17,128 nt of DNA from Desulfobacteraceae bacterium. GTDB taxonomy: Bacteria; Desulfobacterota; Desulfobacteria; Desulfobacterales; SG8-13. Both the position numbers and the translations under genes were made by a program. The stretch spans positions 1-17,128 of the forward strand of contig JARFQH010000320.1 in the NCBI GenBank assembly GCA_029287875.1, given 5' to 3'. Below are positions 8,320 to 15,770 of the stretch, piece after piece (position 1 is the stretch's first letter; each line of letters opens with the position of its first letter). Below the pieces are notes generated by a model. The model saw only the letters and a program-made list of their open reading frames with translations. It was not told where the DNA came from and did no database searches.

Positions 8320-9807
8320 ATGAAATTCACCGAATTGATTTTGCCTGTGGCTCCGAATCCGATTATGCTGGCGGCGCTCCTGCTGGCCGCCATGTACTTG
8401 GCACGCAAGCCGTTTCATCGGGCAGTCCTGGCCTTCAGCCTGGTGATCAACAATGCCTTGAGGCTTTCGGCTGCCTCAGTGCGTCAGGCCGAAAAAAAAC
8501 TGGTCGAACGCAACCGCGAGGTGCTCATGGCCGAGGGCCTTGAAAATGCCGAGCGCCTGGTAGAGCGGGAATTCGAGCGGATCAACGCCGCGGTGGTTCG
8601 CGACCTGAAAGGGTATTCAGCCCTGCAACGCCAGATGGCGGAAGTGGCCACCAAACTCGAAGAGGATCACGCCCGAAGTGTAGAGGTACCACCGAATCTG
8701 CCGAACTGGATTAACATCATCGAGTCCATCGCCACTATCAAGCATGATGGCGACTCGATGGTGGGCAAAATGCTGGGTGAAATCGACCGGAACCTCCGAG
8801 AACAAAACCGGACCGCGATCGAGAGCTTCCGCAGCTCCAGCGGCAAACGCCAGGTACTGCTCAATCGAATGCTGCCGTTATGGCGTAAGGTCCAAAAAAC
8901 GTTGGACGATATCGGTCGCTCTATTTCGGATCTGACCGACCGGGCCAAGAGTATCGACCGCTACATGGACGACTACCAGGAGATCCGAGCGCGGACCGAC
9001 AAGGCGGCCCGCAAGCTCTCCTCCTCCGCCACGACCCAGTTCTTTATCGCCGGCCTGGTCTTGTTGATTGCCATCGGCGGTGCGGTCATCAATTTCAACC
9101 TGATTGCACTGCCCATGTCGGAAATGGTCGGCGGCGGTAGCTTCATCGGGCCGTACAGGACATCCGATGTGGCGGGACTGGTGATCATTCTCATCGAAAT
9201 CAGCATGGGGCTCTACCTGATGGAGTCGCTACGCATCACGCGGCTGTTTCCGGTCATCGGCTCAATGGACGACAAGATGCGCATGCGTATGATCTGGATT
9301 ACCCTGACGCTGCTGACCGTTTTGGCCGGCGTGGAGTCGGCGTTGGCGTTCATGCGGGATCGCATCGCATCCGACATGGAAGCCCTGCGTCAAACTCTGG
9401 CCGGCGTGGAACAGACGGTTCAGGCGGGCAGCAAGATACCGACAATCGGTCAGATGATCATGGGCTTCATCCTGCCTTTTGCCCTGACCTTTGTGGCCAT
9501 CCCACTGGAATCGTTTATCTCCTCGGCGCGCACCGTCCTGGGGACCATAGCCGCGGGCCTGCTCCGGCTCATCGCCTTTCTCTTGCGGCTTTCGGGCAAT
9601 ATCGTTTATTATACCGGCAAATTGGTCACCGCTCTCTACGATCTGATCATTTTCCCACCCCTCTGGCTCGAGGGCGTCGTCACCGAGAGACCGTTCAAAA
9701 TCCGTCAGGCATTCGAACAGATCTCAAAGGCCCGGCAACACGGAAAGGCAGCCAAAGGCATCGAAAAGCACGAAGACCGATTTCAAATTCTGGAGAGCAG
9801 GGAATGA
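8320..9807 (+). CDS. Uncharacterised multi-spanning membrane protein with long charged helical segment
   Basis: Start at 8320 is supported by AGGAGG five bases upstream; the frame is open from 8263 but without a ribosome binding site. The 495-residue product has an N-terminal hydrophobic span (about 13-28), then some 200 residues of charged, heptad-like sequence (about 50-235) suggesting coiled coil, then hydrophobic spans near 240-262, 283-303, 323-345, 376-398 and 404-424, and a basic C-terminal tail. I do not recognise a named family. The next gene, a vWA lipoprotein, starts within its stop codon (ATGA), so the two are almost certainly made together and probably interact at the inner membrane. 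Function unknown. Confidence 0.8.
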   Translation: MKFTELILPVAPNPIMLAALLLAAMYLARKPFHRAVLAFSLVINNALRLSAASVRQAEKKLVERNREVLMAEGLENAERLVEREFERINAAVVRDLKGYSALQRQMAEVATKLEEDHARSVEVPPNLPNWINIIESIATIKHDGDSMVGKMLGEIDRNLREQNRTAIESFRSSSGKRQVLLNRMLPLWRKVQKTLDDIGRSISDLTDRAKSIDRYMDDYQEIRARTDKAARKLSSSATTQFFIAGLVLLIAIGGAVINFNLIALPMSEMVGGGSFIGPYRTSDVAGLVIILIEISMGLYLMESLRITRLFPVIGSMDDKMRMRMIWITLTLLTVLAGVESALAFMRDRIASDMEALRQTLAGVEQTVQAGSKIPTIGQMIMGFILPFALTFVAIPLESFISSARTVLGTIAAGLLRLIAFLLRLSGNIVYYTGKLVTALYDLIIFPPLWLEGVVTERPFKIRQAFEQISKARQHGKAAKGIEKHEDRFQILESRE

Positions 9808-10451
9808 AGTGCTTCTTTATCATCGCACTGCTGATCGGATTGACGGTTGGCGGCTGTACCGACACTCAGAACCGGACCACGGGGGTCTACATTCTCCTGG
9901 ACACCTCCGGCACCTATGCCCTCGAGTTGAAAAAAGCGCAGTCGATCGTTAATTATCTTCTGGGGACACTGCAGCCAAAAGACACACTGGCAGTGGCCTG
10001 CATCGATACCGGTAGTTTCAGTGAAAAAGACATCGTGGCCAAAATGACGTTTGACCAGCGGCCGTCGGTGGCCAATAACCAGAAAAGGGCCTTCCAAAAA
10101 ACAGTGGTCGACTTCGTGGCCAAAGTCAAAAGCAGTTCTTACACCGATATCTCCGGCGGCATCCTGCAAGCCATCGAGTATCTGAACGAAGCGAGCGCCG
10201 GACAAAAATACATCCTCATATTTTCAGATCTGAAGGAGGAACTCGCCAAGGGTCATGTGCGTGATGTCCCGTTTCAGCTTTCCGATTTCAACGTGATCGC
10301 GTTGAATGTGACCAAACTGAGGCAGGACATTCGCGACCCTGAGAACTATCTCGACCGTGTCGAGCAGTGGCGATCCAAGGTCGAGAGCGGCAAGGGCAAG
10401 TGGCAGATCGTCAACGATCTGGAGCGGATTGACACTATCTTCGATCGATAG
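9804..10451 (+). CDS. vWA-domain lipoprotein
   Basis: A 215-residue protein with a lipoprotein signal: hydrophobic core, then VGGC with the lipidated Cys at residue 18. The remainder is a von Willebrand factor A-type domain. The MIDAS metal site is visible as DTSGT (33-37, with Thr in the last position instead of Ser), Thr114 in SYTDISGG and Asp142 in IFSDLKEE. Such domains bind Mg2+ and mediate protein contacts. The start overlaps the preceding stop by four bases, with GGAGAG just upstream. Lack of an Asp at the residue after the lipidated Cys's neighbour position (C-T-D) leaves membrane sorting unclear. The likely role is periplasmic partner or sensor of the membrane protein; no characterised system was recognised. 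Confidence 0.82.
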   Translation: MKCFFIIALLIGLTVGGCTDTQNRTTGVYILLDTSGTYALELKKAQSIVNYLLGTLQPKDTLAVACIDTGSFSEKDIVAKMTFDQRPSVANNQKRAFQKTVVDFVAKVKSSSYTDISGGILQAIEYLNEASAGQKYILIFSDLKEELAKGHVRDVPFQLSDFNVIALNVTKLRQDIRDPENYLDRVEQWRSKVESGKGKWQIVNDLERIDTIFDR

Positions 10452-10454
10452 TGT
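10432..10454 (+). repeat. Perfect 8-bp stem-loop over the vWA gene stop codon
   Basis: ACACTATC (10432-10439) and GATAGTGT (10447-10454) form a perfect stem with a seven-base loop that contains the stop region. There is no T run after it, so it is not a standard intrinsic terminator. It may protect the 3' end of the message. Confidence 0.4.
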
Positions 10455-10526
10455 GCCGCCACAGACGACCGCATCCAGCCCGGTCCATGACACGCCCATT
10501 GTAGCGATCTGCGACTCACAGTGAAG

Positions 10527-10688
10527 TTACTCCGGAGAAGAGAATTTCCATTGCAAAGCCTCGATCAGGTGATGTTGCGTGAAACAATCGATGCCCAAAG
10601 CCTCTTCGATCGTTTGCCGGATCCTTGCCTCGGGTTCTCCACCATTGTCAAATGAGGTCTTGCTGTGGCAGTGCAAATCGACCTTCAT
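10527..10688 (-). pseudogene. N-terminal remnant of a PHP-domain metal-dependent phosphoesterase
   Basis: A 53-codon - strand frame begins MKVDLHCHSKTSFDNGG, the first metal-binding motif (DLHxHS) of PHP-family phosphoesterases. It continues into a helix and IDCFTQHHLIEAL, which aligns with the second PHP strand (normally ITDHD or ITEHH) in degraded form. It then stops at 10527. A functional PHP protein has 200 or more residues with further metal ligands, so this is a truncated fragment. The ATG lacks a properly spaced ribosome binding site. The frame was too short for usual gene-size cut-offs. The alternative, a true mini-protein, is unlikely. Confidence 0.6.
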
Positions 10689-10723
10689 AGTCCGTGATAT
10701 GGCGTTCCTGCGGTCATTTTTCC

Positions 10724-10759
10724 TTGACTAACCCAAAATGTAGCTTTATTGTAGCTTTA
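10724..10759 (+). promoter_or_regulatory. Sigma70-like promoter overlapped by a tandem repeat
   Basis: TTGACT (10724-10729) is separated by 17 bases from TATTGT (10747-10752). TGTAGCTTTA occurs twice with an 11-base period (10739-10748 and 10750-10759), covering the -10 region, which resembles a repressor site. No protein start with a ribosome binding site follows closely, so it may drive a non-coding transcript. Confidence 0.35.
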
Positions 10760-10862
10760 AATCGGTGCGACTACCTTCGCCGTGATGTCGTCCACTCGGC
10801 GTCCCTAAAAACGGAATTTGATCCGTGCGGCGCCGGAAATCCTGCGAAAGATACCAAAGGGC

Positions 10863-10921
10863 CTGCGGCGGCGGTCTTTGCCTACCGTTCGAGCAGGTGG
10901 CCCCGCAGCGCGCTTTTTTTT
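10863..10921 (+). terminator. Terminator-like hairpin with eight-T run
   Basis: CTGCGG (10863-10868) pairs with CCGCAG (10903-10908), followed by CGCGC and a run of eight Ts (10914-10921). A competing stem CCTGC/GCAGG (10862-10897) encloses CGGT/ACCG. The loop is long for a simple terminator, so it could be the 3' end of a structured small RNA started from the promoter about 110 bases upstream. Confidence 0.4.
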
Positions 10922-11155
10922 GTTATACCACTATGGATTCATCAAATATTATTGCCGGTCACACACCTGTCCCAGCCGGCGACGCCGCGTTTGCAAGCCG
11001 CTTTTTTCTGGCGGTTTAACTTATACGCAAGGTGATTCTTTTTTTAACCCGAAAGCAACACCGCCCCTTCCAAGTTGACGATTTAGAAAGCGACCCTGGT
11101 TGATGCCACCGTTGCATTAAAACAAAAGTTTTTCTCTTTTACGTTGAGGGACTCT

Positions 11156-11353
11156 ATGGCGACAAACGAAAAAACTCCCGAAATATCCGAAAACAAAGGC
11201 CCCTCGGCGGAACAACCAGACAAGCGTGTTAAATTCGAAATTTACGGTGAGGAAATGATCGAAAAGAGCGTCAAGTCGAGCGGGAACAGCGGCCGGGTCT
11301 ACCTGCCGCCGAACTGGGTCGGTCACCAAGTGAAAATCATTCGAATCGACTGA
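11156..11353 (+). CDS. DUF2080 family small protein (AbrB-like, transposon-associated family)
   Basis: Start at 11156 chosen because GAGGG lies five bases upstream, giving 65 residues; an earlier ATG at 11144 has no such site. The first 25 residues are polar and acidic. The remainder, KFEIYGEEMIEKSVKSSGNS followed by GRVYLPPNWVGHQVKIIRID, matches the DUF2080 family, described as putative transposon-encoded and mostly archaeal and deltaproteobacterial. The GNSGRVYLP...VKII pattern recalls the swapped-hairpin DNA-binding fold of AbrB/SpoVT antitoxin-like proteins (inference). No transposase or terminal repeats are visible nearby. The next gene, a GNAT acetyltransferase, starts 65 bases downstream on the same strand. 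Confidence 0.78.
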   Translation: MATNEKTPEISENKGPSAEQPDKRVKFEIYGEEMIEKSVKSSGNSGRVYLPPNWVGHQVKIIRID

Positions 11354-11418
11354 GGTATCGGTAGACGGTATCAACGATACAAACGTCAATCCATTAACCG
11401 AGGTGAGGAAATCCGTCC

Positions 11419-11856
11419 GTGGAAAATGTGATCATCAGGAGGTTGAGGCCCGCTGATGCCGACGAAATCAGCCGCATCTACAGTGCCATCACCCAAAAGC
11501 CGACTCGGGCCGATTTTAAGAACCTGGTCGAGGATCATGCCCTGAGTACAAGTGACGCCTGTTTTGTGGCCGAACTCGACGGGGCAGTGGCCGGCTTCAT
11601 GATCAGCTACATCATGACGCTCGGTTTCGGAATAGAGAAAAGCGCCTGGATCGCCACGCTCGGAGTGAACCCTCAATACATGGGACAGGGTATCGGGGCG
11701 CAGCTGTCGCGGGAGGTTTTCAAATTCTACCAGGCCGAAGGGATCCAAAACGTGTACACCTCCGTGCGCTGGGACTCGACCGACCTGCTCTCTTTCTTCA
11801 AGACTCTCGGTTTTGACCGCAGCAACTTTATAAACCTCCGAAAGATACTCGAATAA
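11419..11856 (+). CDS. GNAT family N-acetyltransferase
   Basis: A 145-residue protein starting at GTG 11419, with GAGGTGAGG about ten bases upstream. It begins VIIRRLRPADADEISRIY, typical of RimI-like GNAT proteins. The acetyl-CoA pyrophosphate loop is QYMGQGIGAQL (consensus Q/RxxGxG/A) after the IATLGVNP strand, and the C-terminal part has the usual FFKTLGF turn. It acetylates an amine, either a protein N-terminus or lysine or a small molecule; the acceptor cannot be told. Length is a complete single GNAT domain. It follows a DUF2080 protein and probably shares its transcript. An AT-rich hairpin follows the gene. Confidence 0.9.
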   Translation: MENVIIRRLRPADADEISRIYSAITQKPTRADFKNLVEDHALSTSDACFVAELDGAVAGFMISYIMTLGFGIEKSAWIATLGVNPQYMGQGIGAQLSREVFKFYQAEGIQNVYTSVRWDSTDLLSFFKTLGFDRSNFINLRKILE

Positions 11857-11897
11857 TCCGTAATTGGCCAGCAGTTTTAATCCCCGCTCGTCGTAAA

Positions 11898-11927
11898 GAT
11901 TTTTTAAAGTTATTGTTTAAAAAAATC
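11898..11927. terminator. AT-rich bidirectional terminator-like inverted repeat
   Basis: GATTTTTTAAA (11898-11908) pairs with TTTAAAAAAATC (11916-11927) around a short loop, with T runs readable on either strand. It lies between the convergent GNAT (+) and alkaline phosphatase (-) genes, a fitting place for a shared terminator. The stem is A/T rather than G/C, so strength is doubtful. Confidence 0.45.
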
Positions 11928-12058
11928 CCGAGGTGCCCAAACCCGTGGGTGTGACGGAAGGGTATTGTTCCGAAGCTGCACATTACCCGCCCGGCCCGCG
12001 ATCAGCGCAGAGACAGGATATTGGACGCGTGCTTTACTGAACGGCGGTTTCGGAATTG

Positions 12059-13615
12059 TTATTTCGTATCTGCCGGCGTCGATTCGTCGGTTGCAAGGCC
12101 GGAGGGATGCGACAGCCCGGCCGCCGCGGCCATAACGTGGAAAATGTGGGTGTTGTCGATGATCCGCGTGCCGGAATACCACATGCCTTGATATGGCTCA
12201 AACAGGCTCAGTCCGCTGCCGACGGCGTAGAGCCGGACCAGTTCGTTGGTATGGTTGCCGGAGGCATAGGTGACGTTGCCTTCCGGATAGACATATGCAT
12301 CGCAGTAGACCGAAAGACACGGTGAGACTGCGGCCTTAACCTGCAGCGGGAGATCTCCAACGCCGAGCGGCTCACCGAGCCGCATGCCGCTGTTGCCGTG
12401 GTCGGCGGTGACAATCAAAAGGGTGTCGGACCAGGTGATGTCGTCACCGGGCCGCTCGATGAAGGCGACCGCCGTGCGGACCGCTTCGTTCAGGTCCCAC
12501 ATGGTGCCGATCAGGCGCCTAAAGTCGTTGGTGTGGTTGGCCCAGTCGATATCACCCTGCTCGAACATAACGAAGAAGCCCTCCGGGTCCCGGCTCAACA
12601 CCGTCAATGCCGCCGACACGCAATCCTTTAAAAGTGGATTTTCGCGTGTAGCCGGGTTCACTTCGGGCGCACCGGGTTTGTCCACCGGTACGGGCGACTC
12701 GAAATTTCCATCCGCTCCGCCGAATAAACCGAAGAGTTTCTTGCCGCTTTTCGCCGCCGTTCCGGCGGCCGCCAGCAGGGCGGCGGCTGCGTCGGCGCCT
12801 TGCCTTCGCTCGGCGAACACATAAGTCTCTCCGAGGCCGTCGGTCTTGAGGGCGGTATAATCCGCCCCGGAGAGGTACTTATATTTTCCAGTCCATTTAG
12901 GATGTCCGCCGCCGATCACCACCTCCGGCTGGAAGCGCCGCAAAATTTCAGCGGCAATCGCGACATAATTGTCACGGTCGACATTGTGGCTGACGTGCGC
13001 CGCCGGCGTGGCGTGCGAAAACGGCACGGTGCTGACCACCCCGATTGCAAACCCTTTTTCGAGGCGCAACTGCTCGGCAAGGGTGGTCAAAGCGCCGTCG
13101 ATCGGGTCGCCTGAAAGCCAGGCAATGTTACCGTCATCGGTTTTGAAACCAGTCGACCAGGCTGTGGCCGCCGAGGCCGAATCGGTGGCCGCCGCTGCAA
13201 GATACGCCAGCCTTGGTCCCTGATTGGCGCCATCCTTTCGCAACGATTCCGGCCGGGTTCCGCCCTCGCCGGGGTTGTATCCCAACCAGGGCAGGATGCG
13301 GTTCGGATCGTAGGGGAGCTCTCCCCGCCTCTTCGCCCAGTAATTGTATGTGGTGACATCCCAGGTGGCGACGTCCAACTGCAAGGGGAAGCGGTGAAAC
13401 TCCAGCCCGTCACCGGCCCCGTAAAGGTACCGGCTGGCAGCAACCTCGTGTGCCATCTGCATGCCGTCGCCGATAAAAAAGATGACGTGCCGGATCGGCA
13501 CGACCGGGTGCCGGTTACCACCTGCTCCTCCGGCGGCCGAGGCTAGTCCCGAGATGGCGATGCCGATTATGATAACCGGAACGGCAAAAAATCGGATTAT
13601 CCTGGCATGGGCCAT
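12059..13615 (-). CDS. Alkaline phosphatase (PhoA superfamily), exported
   Basis: A 518-residue protein with an N-terminal signal peptide (hydrophobic 9-26, cleavage near ASA), hence periplasmic or secreted. Active-site elements are in order: metal ligand Asp50 in FFIGDGM; catalytic Ser146 in TDSASAATAWSTG; SHATPAAHVSH (200-210); EQGDIDWANHTND carrying Glu, Asp and His zinc/magnesium ligands; TADHGNSG; and the late GNHTNE histidine. It should hydrolyse phosphate monoesters. The Mg-site residue that is Asp153 in E. coli PhoA is His201 here, as in mammalian enzymes. It starts at ATG 13615 with AGGGA upstream. It appears monocistronic, between the NYN gene and a convergent GNAT gene. No Pho box was recognised. 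Confidence 0.92.
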   Translation of the reverse strand: MAHARIIRFFAVPVIIIGIAISGLASAAGGAGGNRHPVVPIRHVIFFIGDGMQMAHEVAASRYLYGAGDGLEFHRFPLQLDVATWDVTTYNYWAKRRGELPYDPNRILPWLGYNPGEGGTRPESLRKDGANQGPRLAYLAAAATDSASAATAWSTGFKTDDGNIAWLSGDPIDGALTTLAEQLRLEKGFAIGVVSTVPFSHATPAAHVSHNVDRDNYVAIAAEILRRFQPEVVIGGGHPKWTGKYKYLSGADYTALKTDGLGETYVFAERRQGADAAAALLAAAGTAAKSGKKLFGLFGGADGNFESPVPVDKPGAPEVNPATRENPLLKDCVSAALTVLSRDPEGFFVMFEQGDIDWANHTNDFRRLIGTMWDLNEAVRTAVAFIERPGDDITWSDTLLIVTADHGNSGMRLGEPLGVGDLPLQVKAAVSPCLSVYCDAYVYPEGNVTYASGNHTNELVRLYAVGSGLSLFEPYQGMWYSGTRIIDNTHIFHVMAAAAGLSHPSGLATDESTPADTK

Positions 13616-13647
13616 GCCGTCATCTTCCCTGACGCAATATAAGGTTA

Positions 13648-13674
13648 AGTATAATTTTAGACTATTGATGTAAA
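13648..13674 (-). promoter_or_regulatory. Possible promoter for the alkaline phosphatase gene
   Basis: On the - strand TTTACA (13674-13669) and TATACT (13653-13648) resemble -35 and -10 boxes, but the spacing of 15 bases is short. They lie in a clearly AT-rich gap upstream of the phosphatase start. No repeats like the Pho box were seen. Confidence 0.3.
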
Positions 13675-13756
13675 GTATCTTATTTTAATCGATAATTCTT
13701 CTAACCTATAAGGCTTTTGAATAATACCGTCGCAGCCGTTCGAGAACGCACATCCG

Positions 13757-14590
13757 TTACAGTTCAGCCAACAGCTTCAGCTCCATCGCATGCGCACTGC
13801 CAGCCTCTTTTTGTTCGGCCAGCTTGAATTGAAAAATTAAATTTCGATCCGGCAGATCATATGGTGTCGTGCCCTCCGGCAAATCGGTTTTGGTGAAATA
13901 GGCCGTCCGGTAAGGTGAATTCGGATTTCTGGCATCGGTTATCCACAAACCTCCCGATATCCTGGTAATGTAACGCATGTAACCCCTGCCGCGTTGCTGA
14001 TCGTAGTGGTAGCAGCGCCCAACCACAATCGACCCGATATCCCCCCAGTTCTTGCCGCGCGACTGCTTGATTGGAAAAAGGTTGGGGATCAGGTAACCGG
14101 GCATGAACATGTCGGCTTCATAGCGCAGCTCCTTTGAGACATTCTGAAACGCGACGATTTCGACCCGGCAGCCCCTGTTCTGCAGCGCCCGGACCACCTT
14201 GACGAAATCGCCGTCACCGGTGGCAAAAATCACCCGATCCAGGTATTCAGACTGTAGAAGTGCGTCGACGGCCATGTCCAGGTCGGCGTTGGCCTTGCAA
14301 TAACGACTACCGGTATCGTCCGTGAACCACTTGACGATCTTGCGGTTGATCTTGTAACCGTATTCCCTCAAAACGAAAAAGAACTCGTTGATCTTGTATT
14401 TGTACTTCGGATCCTTGGTCGCACGCTCCTCGTCATAGGCCACGTAAACGTTCAGGCGCACGGCTTCGGCTCCGTCGCGACAGGCAAACTCGCGCAAAAC
14501 ATCGTACTGCATGCCGAAACCGCCGTTCAGTCTCATGTTTTCGGCATCGATATAAACCCCGACCTTCGAACTGGAAATCGTACCGTTCAC
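13757..14590 (-). CDS. NYN-domain (LabA/DUF88-like) protein with OB-like C-terminal domain
   Basis: A 277-residue protein starting at GTG 14590, preceded by AAAGGAGAGG. Residues 8-165 form a NYN (PIN-like) nuclease domain: VGVYIDAENM with Asp15, KANADLDMAVDAL with Asp103 and Asp105, and FATGDGDFVKVV with Asp126 and Asp128, all acidic metal-binding residues retained. LabA-type proteins are putative RNA-cleaving enzymes. The C-terminal part (about 184-277) reads GYMRYI ... AYFTKTDLPEG ... LIFQFKLAEQKEAGSAHAMEL, resembling a cold-shock/OB fold (FFHxSDL, VxFxxxxxxxGxxA). This would be an RNA-binding tail and is my inference. The gene lies 157 bases after the OmpA-like gene on the same strand, separated by a terminator-like hairpin, so it probably has its own promoter. 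Confidence 0.85.
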   Translation of the reverse strand: MNGTISSSKVGVYIDAENMRLNGGFGMQYDVLREFACRDGAEAVRLNVYVAYDEERATKDPKYKYKINEFFFVLREYGYKINRKIVKWFTDDTGSRYCKANADLDMAVDALLQSEYLDRVIFATGDGDFVKVVRALQNRGCRVEIVAFQNVSKELRYEADMFMPGYLIPNLFPIKQSRGKNWGDIGSIVVGRCYHYDQQRGRGYMRYITRISGGLWITDARNPNSPYRTAYFTKTDLPEGTTPYDLPDRNLIFQFKLAEQKEAGSAHAMELKLLAEL

Positions 14591-14729
14591 GGCTCCTCTC
14601 CTTTAAAAACCACGTCAATATCGAATGTATACCGAATCCTTTTTTTTTAAATACCAGCTTACCGACCGGCTGTCCAAAGGCGCCCTTACCGACACCGTAT
14701 CCGGCCTGAAATCTGTTGCATGGATGAGT

Positions 14730-14751
14730 AAAAAAGTAACCGGGGTTTTAC
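14730..14751 (-). terminator. Terminator-like hairpin overlapping the OmpA-like gene stop
   Basis: On the - strand GTAAAACCCCGGTTAC (14751-14736) can fold with AACC/GGTT pairing and is followed directly by six Ts (14735-14730). It overlaps the TAA at 14750-14748. The stem is short, so efficiency is uncertain. Confidence 0.4.
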
Positions 14752-15752
14752 GGCCTTCGGGGGGTGATAATCACGTCGATCCTGCGGTTGACGGCCCGCC
14801 CTTCTGCCGTTTCGTTCGACATCAGCGGACGTGCAGAACCGTAGCCGACGGCCAATACGTTATTGCCCGGCAGTGTGTTGTTCGACACCAGGTATTCTTT
14901 GACCGCCGTGGCTCTTTCCTGAGACAGCTGTTGGTTGACTTCGACCGAACCGGTGATGTCGGTATGGCCTTCGACAATGACCTCCGGATCGTTGAACGTG
15001 CGGATCGCCAGCTGAACCTTGCTGAGCAACTCATAATTCTCCGGCATAATGCCGGCTTTGCCGATCGGGAACTGCATGCCGCGCAGTCGGATCACCAACT
15101 GGTTGCCTTGTCGATAGACCTCGGCCTCCTCACTGCTGAAAGAATTTTGGATGCTCTCAAACTTTTCGTTGAACTTTTTCTCGGCCTCCAGCTGCTCCCT
15201 GGCCATCTGCTCCTGTCTGCTCTTGCCTTCCAGCGCGAACACCCGGTCCTTCAAGGTCTCGATTTCGATTTCCTCTTCCTGGATTTTCGTGTTCAGGAAA
15301 TCCTGGTTCTTCTGCATGGCCGCTATCGAACCGCTAATGTTTTGCCGCTGGATTTCAAACGTCTGGTCCCTCATATCCGGAGCTTTGAGTTGTTCTGCTG
15401 TCTGGGAAAGGATGTCCTCGATCCAAAGGGCGATCTGCTCTGAATTCATCGCCTGAATTTTCTTACTCTGACGGGTGAGCTCGACGGAGCGACGGGCGTA
15501 GAAAAGGGCTTCCTGCGCCTGGCGTGTCATCTCTTCGACTTCGTATGGGTTCTCGGTAATGAAGGCCTCCGCAACGTTTAAATTCCGCACGGCGTCCGCA
15601 TACGCTTTCGGGGCATATTTTTTGGCACCCAATCGATCCGCTTCATTCAGAGTGATGCTGACTTCTCCCAGGACGTTGCGTTTGATGGCGGCAATCTCAA
15701 GGTCGCGAAACGAATTCTTGACCTTTTCTTTGTTCTTCAGGGCGTAATCCAA
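14748..15752 (-). CDS. 3' part of an OmpA/Pal-like peptidoglycan-associated protein (DUF4398-like plus OmpA domain), separated by an in-frame TAG from its 5' part
   Basis: This frame is in register with the lipoprotein frame upstream; only one TAG (15773-15771) separates them. It contains a DUF4398-like helical repeat (ADRLGAKKYAPKAYADAVR, followed by A-rich helices), a long Glu/Lys coiled coil (about residues 115-200) and a C-terminal OmpA domain. That domain has the peptidoglycan-binding signature EGHTD, LSQERA, VGYGSARP and GRAVNRRIDV. Such proteins tether the outer membrane to the cell wall. The first usable start is a TTG at 15752 without a properly placed ribosome binding site, and the first ATG (15530) lies within the repeat, so this is most likely the second half of one gene. 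Independent translation from TTG is the alternative. Without the upstream signal sequence it would not be exported. Confidence 0.7.
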   Translation of the reverse strand: MDYALKNKEKVKNSFRDLEIAAIKRNVLGEVSITLNEADRLGAKKYAPKAYADAVRNLNVAEAFITENPYEVEEMTRQAQEALFYARRSVELTRQSKKIQAMNSEQIALWIEDILSQTAEQLKAPDMRDQTFEIQRQNISGSIAAMQKNQDFLNTKIQEEEIEIETLKDRVFALEGKSRQEQMAREQLEAEKKFNEKFESIQNSFSSEEAEVYRQGNQLVIRLRGMQFPIGKAGIMPENYELLSKVQLAIRTFNDPEVIVEGHTDITGSVEVNQQLSQERATAVKEYLVSNNTLPGNNVLAVGYGSARPLMSNETAEGRAVNRRIDVIITPRRP

Positions 15753-15770
15753 ATTATTGTTCTCGATTTC

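Noticed and set aside
10694..11078. Overlapping + strand open frames of 64-113 residues in the gap
   Set aside because: No ribosome binding sites, no recognisable motifs, and they run through terminator-like hairpins and T runs.
11156..11353. A complete insertion sequence around the DUF2080 gene
   Set aside because: Despite the family's transposon label, no transposase, terminal inverted repeats or target duplication could be found.
14625..15443. 272-residue open frame on the + strand
   Set aside because: Antisense to the OmpA domain region, whose peptidoglycan-binding signature is unmistakable.
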